From UBA2970 sp965221075 (lineage in GTDB: Bacteria > Verrucomicrobiota > Verrucomicrobiia > Limisphaerales > AAA164-E04): a stretch of DNA of 64,000 bases. The stretch is taken from NCBI GenBank assembly GCA_965221075.1, contig OZ244865.1:1860001-1924000 (forward strand). The letters run 5' to 3'. Below are positions 35,145-43,734 of the stretch, piece after piece. The number at the start of each line of letters is the position of its first letter. Positions within the stretch are counted from its first letter, which is position 1. A program made the position numbers and the translations under genes. The notes beneath the pieces are model-generated. The model worked only from the letters and a program-made list of their open reading frames with translations. It did no database searches and was not told the DNA's origin.

Positions 35145-36353
35145 ATGAGGCGCAATGTCAAACTCGAAGCGACAATCGTTCAGAAGTACGCAGCGGTCGA
35201 AAAGATTCTCGACTAGCGCGGGCGTCGCATCTGGGCAGCCTCCGGATCGATTGCAATCGGGTATGGAGGGGACTCGCTGGTATCGGATGCTACCGGATTA
35301 TCGCGTCAAACCATCCGGAAAAAGCGCCGGGAGATCGCATCGGGCGACCTCGAGCGGGACGGAGTGCGTCGTCCTGGAGCTGGGCGACCGGACATCGAGA
35401 AATCTCAGCCGGGCATCAAGGAGGCGCTGGAGAAGCTGGTGCACCCGCTGACGCGCGGTGATCCCCAGTCGCCAATGAGGTGGACATGCAAAAGCCGAGC
35501 GAAGCTCGCCGCAGCGCTTGCGCAGGCGGGGTGGAAGGCAAGCGCGACAACTGTGGGCCGCTTGCTGCGTGAACTTGGCTACAGTCTTCAATCGGTGCGC
35601 AAGAGCCGGGAAATGGTCATGCACCCGGACCGCAATGCGCAGTTCGAGCACATCAACGCAAAGGCTGACGAGTTTCTGCAACACGCTCAGCCGGTGATCT
35701 CGGTGGACACGAAGAAGAAGGAGCTAGTGGGGGACTACAGCAACGGTGGGCGCGAGTGGCAACCGAAGGGGCGCCCTGAGCAATCGCTGGTGCATGATTT
35801 TCCGAAGGACGCCAGGGGCAAGGCAATTCCCTACGGCATCTACGACATGGGGAGCAACGAGGCGTTGGTGAATGTCGGGCGAGATCACGACACGCCTGCT
35901 ATTGCCTTAGCATCGCTGCGGCGCTGGTGGAGCCAGCTGGGCAAGAAACGCAATCCCGAGGCGTCCGAATTGTACATCACTGCCGATGCGGGTGGAAGCA
36001 ACGGATACCGCTCGCGAGCGTGGAAGCATCACCTGCAGCAGTTTGCCGACGAGACGAGGCTGCTCATCCATGTCAGCCACTTCCCCCCAGGCACCAGCAA
36101 GTGGAACAAGATCGAGCATCGGCTGTTTTGCCACATCACACAAAGCTGGCGGGGCAAGATGCTACGGACATTTGAGACCATTGTCGACCTGATTGGAAAC
36201 ACACGAACCGACGCCGGTCTTCGGGTCAAAGCCAAGCTCGACAAGAGAAAATACCCAACCGGAGAGAAGATCACCAAGACGGAGATGGCCGCTCTCTCGC
36301 TGAGTCGGAATGAGTTTCACGGTGACTGGAACTACGCATTGCACCCACGATAA
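35145..36353 (+). pseudogene. ISAzo13-family transposase with an in-frame amber codon
   Basis: Starting at MRRNVKLEATIVQKYAAVEK, the frame meets TAG at 35214-35216 (codon 24). It then continues without another stop for 378 codons through GRRIWAASGSIAIGYGGDSL, GRPDIEKSQPG and the DDE-type core of the Rhodopirellula/ISAzo13 transposase family (VISVDTKKKELVGDYSNGG, ITADAGGSNGYRS, SKWNKIEHRLFCHI). Relatives normally have a glutamate in the LDERGRR context, so one substitution explains the stop. Without the first 23 residues an internal start might still yield a partial protein. Element ends and target duplication were not found. Confidence 0.85.
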
Positions 36354-36427
36354 GTCTGAAAATTCAATTAACGACCGGATCCTATGCATTGAATCCAGTG
36401 ATTGATCCGCATTACCCTTGCGACAAT

Positions 36428-37303
36428 ATGTTTTTCTCTGCCACACGACTTTCTTGCCTTTTTCTAGCACTGGGGTGCCTGGTGCTAGGATGCAGCCCTT
36501 CGAGCAAAATAGACAATGTCGTTACAAAGATCGAAGGTGATGCCTTTTCAGTAGGCATTAGAACATCCCCTAGGGGAACTTCTGTCTCTTATAATGGAAC
36601 AGACTTGGGGACTACTCCCCTAGATCGTGGTCAATACCTGGAATTAAGCCTGGAATCAATGGGGCTGGACCCGACAACCATGACAGGCAGCTCAAGCATC
36701 CTGCTTGAATCGGACGGATACTATCCGCAGTTAGTGCGTTTTATCCTACACCCTTTGTATTTGGAAGTTGAATCGCATGGTGTTTCTAAACACGAAATCT
36801 TCGGCAATCCTACCAAGTCTGTCAGAGTTGATTTCGAATTGATCGCTATCGGGCGTAAAACGTTCATAGTCACCAAAAAAGATGCTCCTGTATCTTCATT
36901 TAATATCGACATTGATTCGACTCCTCAAAATGCTTCAGTTTTTCTTAATGGAACCAGCTTAGGAACGACGCCCTTAAGTATCACAAAGGCTCCAATGGAT
37001 GTTGATCTAGACTCTTGGAGTGATGGCCTGCAAATCAAATTAGAGCTCGATGGGTATCACACAGGGCAAGCGCAGTTAATTCTACACCCTTCGGATCTAA
37101 AAGTCAGATCAGAGGTTTTTCCGCAATCTGAGAATGTTGAGGAGACGTCATACAGTGCTTATCCCAGGATTGACGGCGACGAAGTAATTGAGGATGCCCG
37201 AAAGTTTCGTCTTACGTTTGAATTGACGCCTTTCGATTATGATCCAACTAAAGACATGGACATATCGCTACTTATTCCATTTAACACTCGCTCACCTAGG
37301 TAG
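36428..37303 (+). CDS. PEGA-B lipoprotein with two PEGA domains (second copy)
   Basis: The 291-residue protein, MFFSATRLSCLFLALG with lipobox LVLGC, resembles the copy at 34234. PEGA domain 1 is RTSPRGTSVSYNGTDLGTTP and domain 2 is DIDSTPQNASVFLNGTSLGT, each closing with a YYPQLVRFIL or YHTGQAQLIL strand. The second domain has lost the canonical PPGA tetrapeptide (PQNA). The spacer upstream of it (from about 36384) matches the spacer before other PEGA-B genes, so the ISAzo13-family DNA sits exactly between two tandem PEGA-B genes. AT-rich coding sequence. Confidence 0.82.
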   Translation: MFFSATRLSCLFLALGCLVLGCSPSSKIDNVVTKIEGDAFSVGIRTSPRGTSVSYNGTDLGTTPLDRGQYLELSLESMGLDPTTMTGSSSILLESDGYYPQLVRFILHPLYLEVESHGVSKHEIFGNPTKSVRVDFELIAIGRKTFIVTKKDAPVSSFNIDIDSTPQNASVFLNGTSLGTTPLSITKAPMDVDLDSWSDGLQIKLELDGYHTGQAQLILHPSDLKVRSEVFPQSENVEETSYSAYPRIDGDEVIEDARKFRLTFELTPFDYDPTKDMDISLLIPFNTRSPR

Positions 37304-37424
37304 CATTACATGAATAATGATATTGAGCTAGTTCGTCTAATCAACATTGCTAACTCCTGTGATCAAATTCTAGTGCTACGTAGAAGCCTTTTGTTTATCA
37401 AAGGATTATGCTCTCTATTTTAGT
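37304..37424. other. Short AT-rich spacer after the second two-domain PEGA-B gene
   Basis: A 37-codon frame (37310-37423, MNNDIELVRLINIAN) fills most of the gap but has no ribosome site or recognisable relatives. It ends where the ISL3-like end begins. Probably not a gene. Confidence 0.4.
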
Positions 37425-37619
37425 GGCTCTGCAAAAAAGTCGGCTCTACCGATAATTATGTGGGTGCGCTACATGGGGTTTGATCAATGTGAATGCGAGC
37501 TTCCCGACGATGAGGAATATGACGGTGCGGATGGAACTGAAGCTGCGGCAGCCTCTGGTGCGGCGCTTGGCGGACTGGAGCAGCTGCTTGTTGCGGGCCA
37601 TGATGAAGCCGTTGGTCCT
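37425..37619 (-). pseudogene. ISL3-like transposase C-terminal remnant with element end
   Basis: On the minus strand, 57 codons (37618-37449) read RTNGFIMARNKQLLQSAKRR, then TRGCRSFSSIRTVIFLIVGK, before a stop at 37446-37448. This resembles the end of ISL3-family transposases, which carry a KAKARGYRS-like segment and a GKL motif. The DNA after the stop ends at GGCTCTGCAAAAAAGTCGGC (from 37425), like an ISL3 terminal repeat. Only the last fragment survives; the duplicated apgM DNA begins immediately at 37621, so the duplication boundary cuts the IS. Confidence 0.6.
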
Positions 37620-37620
37620 G

Positions 37621-38216
37621 CGGATCCTGATCCGGCTCCAGGAGGTGGCACGCTTCCTGCCCGGGGCGAGGGTCTGGCCAACGGCATCCTGCTACGGGGC
37701 ATCGCCCACAAGCCCCTCATTCGCTTGTTCCAGGAATGCTACTTCCTGCGTTCCGCCTGCCTGGCCGTCCATCCCATGTACAAAGGGCTGGCCCAGCTGG
37801 TGGGCATCGACAAGATCGAGTGCGGCCAGACCATCGAGGAGCAGTTCCGCCGCTACCTGGAGATCCGGGACGACTACGACTTCTTCTTCATTCACTACAA
37901 GCACACCGAATTGCACGGGGAGGACGGAAACTTCCAGGCGAAGATCGAGGCCCTGTACCAGACCCTGCCAATCCTGTTGGAGCGGCGGCCCGGGGTGCTG
38001 GCGGTCACCGGGGACCACTCCACCCCCTGCGACCTCGAGGGGCATTTCTGGCACCCCCAGCCGGTCCTCCTTCATTCACCCCGGTCGGGCTCCGACAAGC
38101 TGGACCACTTCATTGAGACCTCGGCCAACCTGGGATCCCTGGGCTGCTTCGAGGCGAAGTACCTGATGCGCCTCATGCAGGCTAACGCTCGGATGTTCGA
38201 CAAGTACGGGGCCTGA
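37621..38216 (+). pseudogene. apgM 3' fragment (duplicate)
   Basis: This duplicates 27775-28380, the last 200 or so codons of apgM, including HYKHTELHGEDGN and TGDHSTPCDLEGH. It carries a one-base loss early on and a nine-base loss that shortens EAIEALDQALP to EALYQTLP. The N-terminal half with the nucleophilic serine is absent. A 252-codon frame from 37458 fuses antisense IS remnant to this part and is not a credible protein. Confidence 0.9.
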
Positions 38217-38218
38217 GG

Positions 38219-38959
38219 GTGAAGGCGGTGGTGCTGGCGGCCGGCAGGGGCACCCGCATGGGAGAGCTCACCGACGAGCTGCCCAAGCCGATGCTCCAGG
38301 TTCGGGGAATGCCCATTCTCGAGCACATCCTCAGGGGGATCCTGGGGGCCGGAGCCGATGCCGTCCACCTGATCACCGGCTGGAAGGAGGAAGCCATCAG
38401 GGGCCATTTCGGAGACGGTTCGGCCTGGGGCGCCTCCGTCAGCTACTCCACCCAGGAGGTGCCCGACGGGACCGGAAAGGCCCCGGAACTGGCCCGGGAG
38501 TTCATCGGGAACGACTCCTTCCTGCTCACCTACGGAGACATCCTGGTGGACAGCTCCGCCTACCAGAGACTGGCCCGGCGCCACGCGGCTGGAGACTGCG
38601 TTGCGGCCATGGCGGTGGTCACTTCCCGGGACGTGGCCCAGGGGGGGATATGCCTGTTCGACGAAGGCTTCCGCCTCCGCCGCCTGGTCGAAAAGCCCGG
38701 CGCCGGGCAGCTTGAGGATCTGAGGCGGCAGGGGTGGATTCGGGCGGGCCAGCCGCTCTACTACAATGCCGGCGTCTACCTCTTCGGTCCCTCGCTCTTC
38801 GACTACACCCGAAGGCTGCGGAAGTCCCCCCGGGGCGAGTACGAGCTGACCGACGCCATCGGCGCGATGGCCGGCGAAGGCAGGAAGGTCGTAGGAGTGG
38901 AGATCGAGGGTCCCTGGGACGATGTCAGGGATCCCGGGGTGCTCGCCCGGGTGCAGTAG
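38219..38959 (+). CDS. Sugar-phosphate nucleotidyltransferase
   Basis: This 246-residue NTP-transferase has the signature KAVVLAAGRGTRMGELTDEL (nucleotide-binding G-G-x-G-T-R) and LPKPMLQVRGMPILEH (catalytic lysine). It also has metal-binding YGDILVDSSAYQ, EKPGAGQ, and NAGVYLFGPSLFDY. It should activate a sugar 1-phosphate to an NDP-sugar; the sugar is not readable. There is no C-terminal beta-helix acyltransferase domain. The GTG start follows the apgM fragment by two bases, mirroring copy I. It is the only intact copy. Confidence 0.9.
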   Translation: MKAVVLAAGRGTRMGELTDELPKPMLQVRGMPILEHILRGILGAGADAVHLITGWKEEAIRGHFGDGSAWGASVSYSTQEVPDGTGKAPELAREFIGNDSFLLTYGDILVDSSAYQRLARRHAAGDCVAAMAVVTSRDVAQGGICLFDEGFRLRRLVEKPGAGQLEDLRRQGWIRAGQPLYYNAGVYLFGPSLFDYTRRLRKSPRGEYELTDAIGAMAGEGRKVVGVEIEGPWDDVRDPGVLARVQ

Positions 38960-39024
38960 GATCTCCAAGAGTAGACGAAACGTCTTTTCGTGAAGGCCCC
39001 GCGCAGGTAGCATGGGGCTCCCTC

Positions 39025-40239
39025 ATGAAAGACCTCCCCAAGCGGCTTCTTCCGCTCCTCTGCCTCGCGTCCTTCCCCGGATTGATGGGGGACGACTGGC
39101 CGCAGTTCAGGGGCCCCCACAACGACGGCGTATCTCGGGAGACCGGCTGGAGCAAGGACTGGAAGGCCAGCCCGCCCAAGGTGGCGTGGAGGGCCGAGCT
39201 GGGCATAGGCTTCTCGGCCTTCTCGGTTGTCGGCGATCATGCCGTCTCCATCGGCCACCAGGAGGGCCACGAGGTGGTCACCTGCCTGGACGCTGCCACC
39301 GGAAAGGTCCGCTGGACCCACCGCTTCCCCAGCGATCTTGGGGCCAAGTTCTACATCGGAGGTCCAGGTTCCACCCCCTCCATCGACACGGCCCGCAACC
39401 GGGTCTACGTCCTGGGCAAGTGGGGCGAGGTCTTCTGCCTGGGCCTGGAGGACGGGGCGGTGGTCTGGACCCGCAGGCTGGCTCAGGAGGAGGACATCAA
39501 GATCCCCACCTGGGGCTTCAGCGGCTCCCCCTTGCTCTGGAAGGACAGACTGTTCCTCAACTGCGGGCGCTCGGGGCTGGCTCTGGACCCGGGAACCGGC
39601 TCGACGGCATGGAAGTCGGAGGGTGTCGAAGCGGGCTACTCCACCCCGATGCCCTACTCGGCCAACGGCGCTGCTGCGGTGGTGTTCAGCTCGGGAGAGG
39701 GCTACTCGGCTGTCAGTCCCGAGACCGGCGAAGAGATCTGGTCCATCGCCTGGCCTACTCGCTACGGGGTCAACGCCGCTGATCCCATCGTGACGGGTGG
39801 CAAGGTGTTCGTAAGTTCGGGCTACGGCAAGGGCAGCGGTCTCTTCGCCCTGGGCGGGGGCAAACTCGCCCCCCTGTGGGAGGAGCGGCTCTTCCGCAAC
39901 CAGCAGAACGCGGCGGTGCGCATCGGCGGCCACCTCTATGGCATCGACGGCAACAGCAACTCCCGGGCCAAGCTCAAGTGCGTAAGCTGGGAGAGCGGGG
40001 ATGTCCTATGGGAGGAGGAGACCGGGTATGGAGCGGTCTCCGCTGCGGGCTCCCACCTCATCTACATCACCGCCGGGGGCAGACTGGGGCTAGCGGAGGC
40101 AAGCCCCGAGCGATTCCGGCCACTGGGCAGCATCGAGGTGCTCGGGCCGGACTGCTGGACGGTTCCGGTCCTGTCCAACGGCCGGATCTTCTGCCGCAAC
40201 TCCAAGGGCAGCGCAGTAGCCCTCGATGTGAAGCTGTAG
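39025..40239 (+). CDS. Secreted PQQ-like beta-propeller repeat protein
   Basis: The 404-residue protein has a signal peptide (MKDLPKRLLPLLCLASFPG) and the DDWPQFRGPHNDGVS opening, with repeated blade motifs CLDAATGKVRWTHRF, CLGLEDGAVVWTRRL and SPETGEEIWSIAW. It belongs to the same family as 1000-2208 and contains an aromatic-rich entry to each blade. It lies between the nucleotidyltransferase and the oxidoreductase (11 bases upstream of the latter), suggesting one operon. Its counterpart in copy I has been deleted completely. Confidence 0.88.
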   Translation: MKDLPKRLLPLLCLASFPGLMGDDWPQFRGPHNDGVSRETGWSKDWKASPPKVAWRAELGIGFSAFSVVGDHAVSIGHQEGHEVVTCLDAATGKVRWTHRFPSDLGAKFYIGGPGSTPSIDTARNRVYVLGKWGEVFCLGLEDGAVVWTRRLAQEEDIKIPTWGFSGSPLLWKDRLFLNCGRSGLALDPGTGSTAWKSEGVEAGYSTPMPYSANGAAAVVFSSGEGYSAVSPETGEEIWSIAWPTRYGVNAADPIVTGGKVFVSSGYGKGSGLFALGGGKLAPLWEERLFRNQQNAAVRIGGHLYGIDGNSNSRAKLKCVSWESGDVLWEEETGYGAVSAAGSHLIYITAGGRLGLAEASPERFRPLGSIEVLGPDCWTVPVLSNGRIFCRNSKGSAVALDVKL

Positions 40240-40250
40240 CACAGTAACCC

Positions 40251-41567
40251 GTGCAGACCACCCGTCGCAGGTTCCTCAAGCTGGCCGCCGGAGCCTCCCT
40301 GCTGCCCTTTCCCCGCCTGGCTGGGCAGGCGCCCCAGCACCACCGGGTGGCCCTGGTAGGATGCGGCTGGTGGGGGGCCAACATCCTCCGCGAGGCAATG
40401 GCCTCGAGGCGCTGCAGGGTGGTGGCCCTCTGCGATGTGGACCAGCAAGCACTCAGGGCGACCGCCGACGAGACGCGTGGCCTGAGCGGGGACAACCCCG
40501 GACTCTTCGAGGACTACCGGGAAATGCTGTCCAAGCACCGCCCGGATATCGTTATCGTCGCCACTCCCGACCACTGGCACGCACTGCCCTCCATCGCCGC
40601 GCTGGAGTCCGGGGCCCACCTGTTCGTGGAGAAGCCGACCAGCCACACCATCGCCGAGAGCCAGGCGATGCTGCGTGCCGCCGAGGGCAGCGGGCGCACG
40701 GTCCAGGTGGGCCTCCACCGGCGCATCGGCCCCCACCACCGCTCCGGCATGGATTTCATCCACTCCGGGAAGGTAGGGCGGATCGGGATGGTGCGCCTTT
40801 TCGTGGTGGCCGGCGGAGATCGGGAGGAGCCTGTCCCCAATTCCGAGCCTCCGTCTGGAATGAACTGGGATCTCTGGTGCGGCCCCGCTCCCTACCGACC
40901 CTACAACCACAAGCTCACCCCTGGCGGATGGCGCAACTTCCTGGACTACGCCAACGGAACCCTGGGTGACTGGGGAGTGCACTGGCTGGACCAGGTGCTC
41001 TGGTGGACCGAGGAGAAGCATCCCCGCACCGTCTACTCCACTGGCGGACGCCCGATACTGGGAAAGGCGGTGGCCACTCCCGGCGAAGCCACCACCGACG
41101 CTCCCGGAACCCAGGTGGCGGTCTACCAGTTCGAATCCTTCATAGCCACCTGGGAGCACCGGCGCTATTCGGCCAACGCCTCGGAGCGCCACCGCATCGG
41201 GGCCAGCTTCCACGGCACCAAAGGAGTGTTCCACATGGGCTGGAGGGACGGCTGGACCTTCTATCCCCGCGACCAGAAGGAGCAGCCCGTGCACGAAGCT
41301 CCCCGCTTCAGCGACGATACCGACGGCAACAACCTCAGGGAGCTCTGGATAGACTTTCTCGAAGCCATCGACGAAAAGCGCCTTCCTGTGGCCCATCTGG
41401 AAGCTGCCCACCGGTCCTCCCTCCTGCCCCTGCTGGGGATGATCTCCATGAAGGTCGGGCGAAGCCTTTCCTGGGACGGCTCCCGGGAGCGAATACTCGA
41501 CGATCCGCAGGCGTCCGCGCTGATGCGGCGCGAATACCGTCCTCCCTGGGAATATCCTCAGACCTGA
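40251..41567 (+). CDS. Gfo/Idh/MocA-family oxidoreductase, Tat-exported
   Basis: The 438-residue protein starts at GTG with a twin-arginine signal (QTTRRRFLKLAAGASLLPFP). A Rossmann NAD(P)-binding domain (VALVGCGWWGANILREAM) and the family EKP motif (LFVEKPTSHTIAES) follow, with the dinucleotide entrance ATPDHWHAL. The C-terminal alpha/beta domain includes NWDLWCGPAPYRPYN and DWGVHWLDQVLWW. Such enzymes oxidise or reduce sugars, inositols or similar alcohols; exported versions are frequent in Planctomycetota and Verrucomicrobiota. The C-terminal half exists two more times in the window (28815 and 43037). PEGA-A follows 21 bases after the stop in every copy. Confidence 0.92.
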   Translation: MQTTRRRFLKLAAGASLLPFPRLAGQAPQHHRVALVGCGWWGANILREAMASRRCRVVALCDVDQQALRATADETRGLSGDNPGLFEDYREMLSKHRPDIVIVATPDHWHALPSIAALESGAHLFVEKPTSHTIAESQAMLRAAEGSGRTVQVGLHRRIGPHHRSGMDFIHSGKVGRIGMVRLFVVAGGDREEPVPNSEPPSGMNWDLWCGPAPYRPYNHKLTPGGWRNFLDYANGTLGDWGVHWLDQVLWWTEEKHPRTVYSTGGRPILGKAVATPGEATTDAPGTQVAVYQFESFIATWEHRRYSANASERHRIGASFHGTKGVFHMGWRDGWTFYPRDQKEQPVHEAPRFSDDTDGNNLRELWIDFLEAIDEKRLPVAHLEAAHRSSLLPLLGMISMKVGRSLSWDGSRERILDDPQASALMRREYRPPWEYPQT

Positions 41568-41588
41568 GCGGAACAACAAAGCCCTGTA

Positions 41589-42011
41589 ATGAAGGCATCC
41601 ATATTCGGTACGCTACCACCTCTTGTCCTCCTGATGTGCCTGTCCAGCGGATGCGCATCCTCTGGTGGCAAATTGACAAGTAGCGGCATCTTCATTCAAT
41701 CAGATCCACCGGGTGCGTCAGTGACCATCGATGGAGTCCCTTCCGGAACAACGCCTGCAAGAATCGAAAGAGGTTCCTTGATAAAACCTAAGCAAATCGT
41801 TCTTGAAATGGAAGGCTATCACGATGCCCAGCTGGAACTTGTTCCAACTTCCCAGCGCCTAGATGTAAAAGCGAGCTATGTCAACGGCACCGATGCCGGA
41901 TCAAATAGCAGATTTTCGATTTTCGGCAAGCGAATTACCTTTACTGCACACTTGGCTCCCGTCGGCAAAACTGCGCTCAAAGATCAATCCGTGGCATCAG
42001 CCGATTGGTAG
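41589..42011 (+). CDS. PEGA-A lipoprotein (one PEGA domain)
   Basis: The 140-residue lipoprotein has signal MKASIFGTLPPLVLLMCLS and lipobox LSSGC. A single PEGA domain follows (IFIQSDPPGASVTIDGVPSG, then TTPARI) and closes with VLEMEGYHDAQLELVP. The C-terminal part ends in a FTAHLAPV strand. It sits 21 bases after the oxidoreductase stop, so it is probably the last envelope product of that operon. No function beyond surface attachment can be read. Confidence 0.85.
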   Translation: MKASIFGTLPPLVLLMCLSSGCASSGGKLTSSGIFIQSDPPGASVTIDGVPSGTTPARIERGSLIKPKQIVLEMEGYHDAQLELVPTSQRLDVKASYVNGTDAGSNSRFSIFGKRITFTAHLAPVGKTALKDQSVASADW

Positions 42012-42104
42012 AAGAGCTCGGGTGGAAGGGGTCCGTTCAAGCCGCCACGCACAACATGGCATGCATCGAATCCAGCGAATGAGCCGCACTACCCTTTCAA
42101 CAAT

Positions 42105-42560
42105 ATGAAATCCTCTGCCATACAACTTGCTTGCCTTATGCTAGCTCTGGGGTGTCTGTCCCTAGGATGCAGCCCATCAGGCAAGGCGAACTCCGCATCT
42201 TCACTGATCATTCGTTCGGAGCCTGCGGGTGCTTCAATATCCGTCCACAATGAGAACCTGGGAAAGACGCCCTTGAGTATCAGCATGGAAAAAATCAAGA
42301 CCGCATCTCCGACTCGATTAGATCTTAAATTGGACGGCTATCATCCCGTATCGGTGCGCATCGCCCTTGAAGACTCGTTTTATGAAACCAGTGCTAGCAT
42401 TAGTTTTTCGGGTTCGGCAGCGATCGGAGGAGTATCCCAGACTCCTACGTCTAATGGTCTTCTCCAACCTGAATTATTTTTAGAATTAATTCCGCTTAGC
42501 GAAAACTACCCAGGTTCTGGTGATGTATCAGCAACCTTTAGGGGAAGATACCATCGCTGA
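42105..42560 (+). CDS. PEGA-B lipoprotein (one PEGA domain)
   Basis: The 151-residue lipoprotein has MKSSAIQLACLMLALG and lipobox LSLGC, followed by CSPSGKAN. The PEGA domain is IIRSEPAGASISVHNENLGK with TPLS, closing with LKLDGYHPVSVRIAL. It is about half the length of the two-domain relatives at 34234 and 36428. A spacer of about 90 bases from PEGA-A is conserved between copies. AT-rich. Confidence 0.82.
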   Translation: MKSSAIQLACLMLALGCLSLGCSPSGKANSASSLIIRSEPAGASISVHNENLGKTPLSISMEKIKTASPTRLDLKLDGYHPVSVRIALEDSFYETSASISFSGSAAIGGVSQTPTSNGLLQPELFLELIPLSENYPGSGDVSATFRGRYHR

Positions 42561-42660
42561 ACCGCTGATCGGTAGATTGAAACACCTTGGTTCTGTGACC
42601 ACCAAGGCGCTGATATGGTTCTGGGCTAGTTGATTATATTGCTTTGCCTGGACTTTGCCC

Positions 42661-43713
42661 ATGAAAAAAAGAATGTTCCTGGTTTGGTTTGTATTTGCTC
42701 CCGCAGTCGCTGCTTTCTTTCTGTATATTATTCATAATATTAAATGGATGTCTTTGGATAGCCCAAATCTGCCAAGCATTGACTATTCCAGACTTGAATT
42801 TGCTAAGATTGAAAGTAATTCCAACATTGACAATGCAATTCGCAATGCTGTTGGTAGCGCAGATTCGCAAAACATTCCTGAATCAAGCAAGAACAAATTG
42901 GTAGATTCGATCGAAAATCTTCTGCTTGCATATTCGGAAGGCACTTGGGATGCGTTTCGAGCATTCAGGTATCCTATCGACGACCAGTTCGTGTGCACCA
43001 CTAGCTCATTTCACAATGATACGTTCATTAGCAATTCCTACCGACCCTACAACTGCAATCTAACCCCTGGCGGATGGCGCGACTTTCTGGACTACGCCAA
43101 CGGAACCCTGGGGGACTGGGAAGTGCACTGGCTGGACCAGGTGCTCTGGTGGACCAAGGAGAAGCATCCCCGCACCGTCTACTCCTCAGGCGGACGCCCG
43201 GTGCTGGGAAAGGCGGTGGCCACCCCCGTCGAAGCCACCACCGACGCTCCCGGAACCCAGGTGGCAGTCTACCAGCTCGAATCCTTCACCGCCACCTGGG
43301 AGCACCGGCGCTATTCGGCCAACGTCTCGGAGCGCCACCGCATCGGGGCCAGCTTCCACGGCACCAATGGGGTGTTCCACATGGGCTGGAGGGACGGCTG
43401 GGCCTTCTATCCTCGTGACCAGAAAGAGCAGCCCGTGCACGAAGCTCCACGCTTCAGCGACGATACCGACGGCAACAACCTCAGGGAGCTCTGGATAGAC
43501 TTCCTCGAAGCCATCGACGAAAAGCGCCTCCCTGTGGCCCATATGGAAGCTACCCACCGGTCCTCCCTCCTGCCCCTGCTGGGGATGATCTCCATGAAGG
43601 TCAGGCGGAGCCTTTCCTGGGACGGCTCCCGGGAGCGAATACTCGACGATCCGCAGGCGTCCGCGCTGGTGCGGCGCGAATTCCGTCCTCCCTGGGAATA
43701 TCCTCAGATCTGA
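42661..43713 (+). CDS. In-frame chimera: membrane-protein N-terminus fused to oxidoreductase C-terminus
   Basis: Residues 1-125 match the N-terminal part of the hypothetical membrane protein at 44770 (charged MKKRM start, one transmembrane helix, then LEFAKIESNSNIDNAIRNAV and FRAFRYPIDDQFVC). At 43037 the sequence switches, in frame, to the oxidoreductase C-terminal domain (YRPYNCNLTPGGWRDFLDYA) and runs to its normal stop. The joint lies at the junction of the tandem duplication and there is no NAD-binding domain. Sixteen or so substitutions against the intact oxidoreductase show the copy has diverged without acquiring a stop. Expression and function are unknown; it may be a by-product or a new membrane-anchored domain. 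Confidence 0.8.
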   Translation: MKKRMFLVWFVFAPAVAAFFLYIIHNIKWMSLDSPNLPSIDYSRLEFAKIESNSNIDNAIRNAVGSADSQNIPESSKNKLVDSIENLLLAYSEGTWDAFRAFRYPIDDQFVCTTSSFHNDTFISNSYRPYNCNLTPGGWRDFLDYANGTLGDWEVHWLDQVLWWTKEKHPRTVYSSGGRPVLGKAVATPVEATTDAPGTQVAVYQLESFTATWEHRRYSANVSERHRIGASFHGTNGVFHMGWRDGWAFYPRDQKEQPVHEAPRFSDDTDGNNLRELWIDFLEAIDEKRLPVAHMEATHRSSLLPLLGMISMKVRRSLSWDGSRERILDDPQASALVRREFRPPWEYPQI

Positions 43714-43734
43714 GCGGAACAACAAAGCCCTGTA

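Larger units (their letters stand above)
40891..43036 (+). repeat. Tandem duplication, unit 1 (2,146 bp)
   Basis: The unit runs from the oxidoreductase codons for YRPYN through PEGA-A and PEGA-B into the membrane-protein gene as far as NDTFISN. The next unit begins with the same CCTACCGACCCTACAAC at 43037. Gene order, the 21-base spacer and most sequence are repeated. Confidence 0.88.

Noticed and set aside
37310..37423. A 37-codon frame in the spacer after the second two-domain PEGA-B gene
   Set aside because: No ribosome site, no relatives, and it ends at an IS end; chance is sufficient.
37458..38216. A 252-codon protein including the apgM C-terminus
   Set aside because: The first 50 codons are antisense to an IS remnant and the apgM part lacks its catalytic half.
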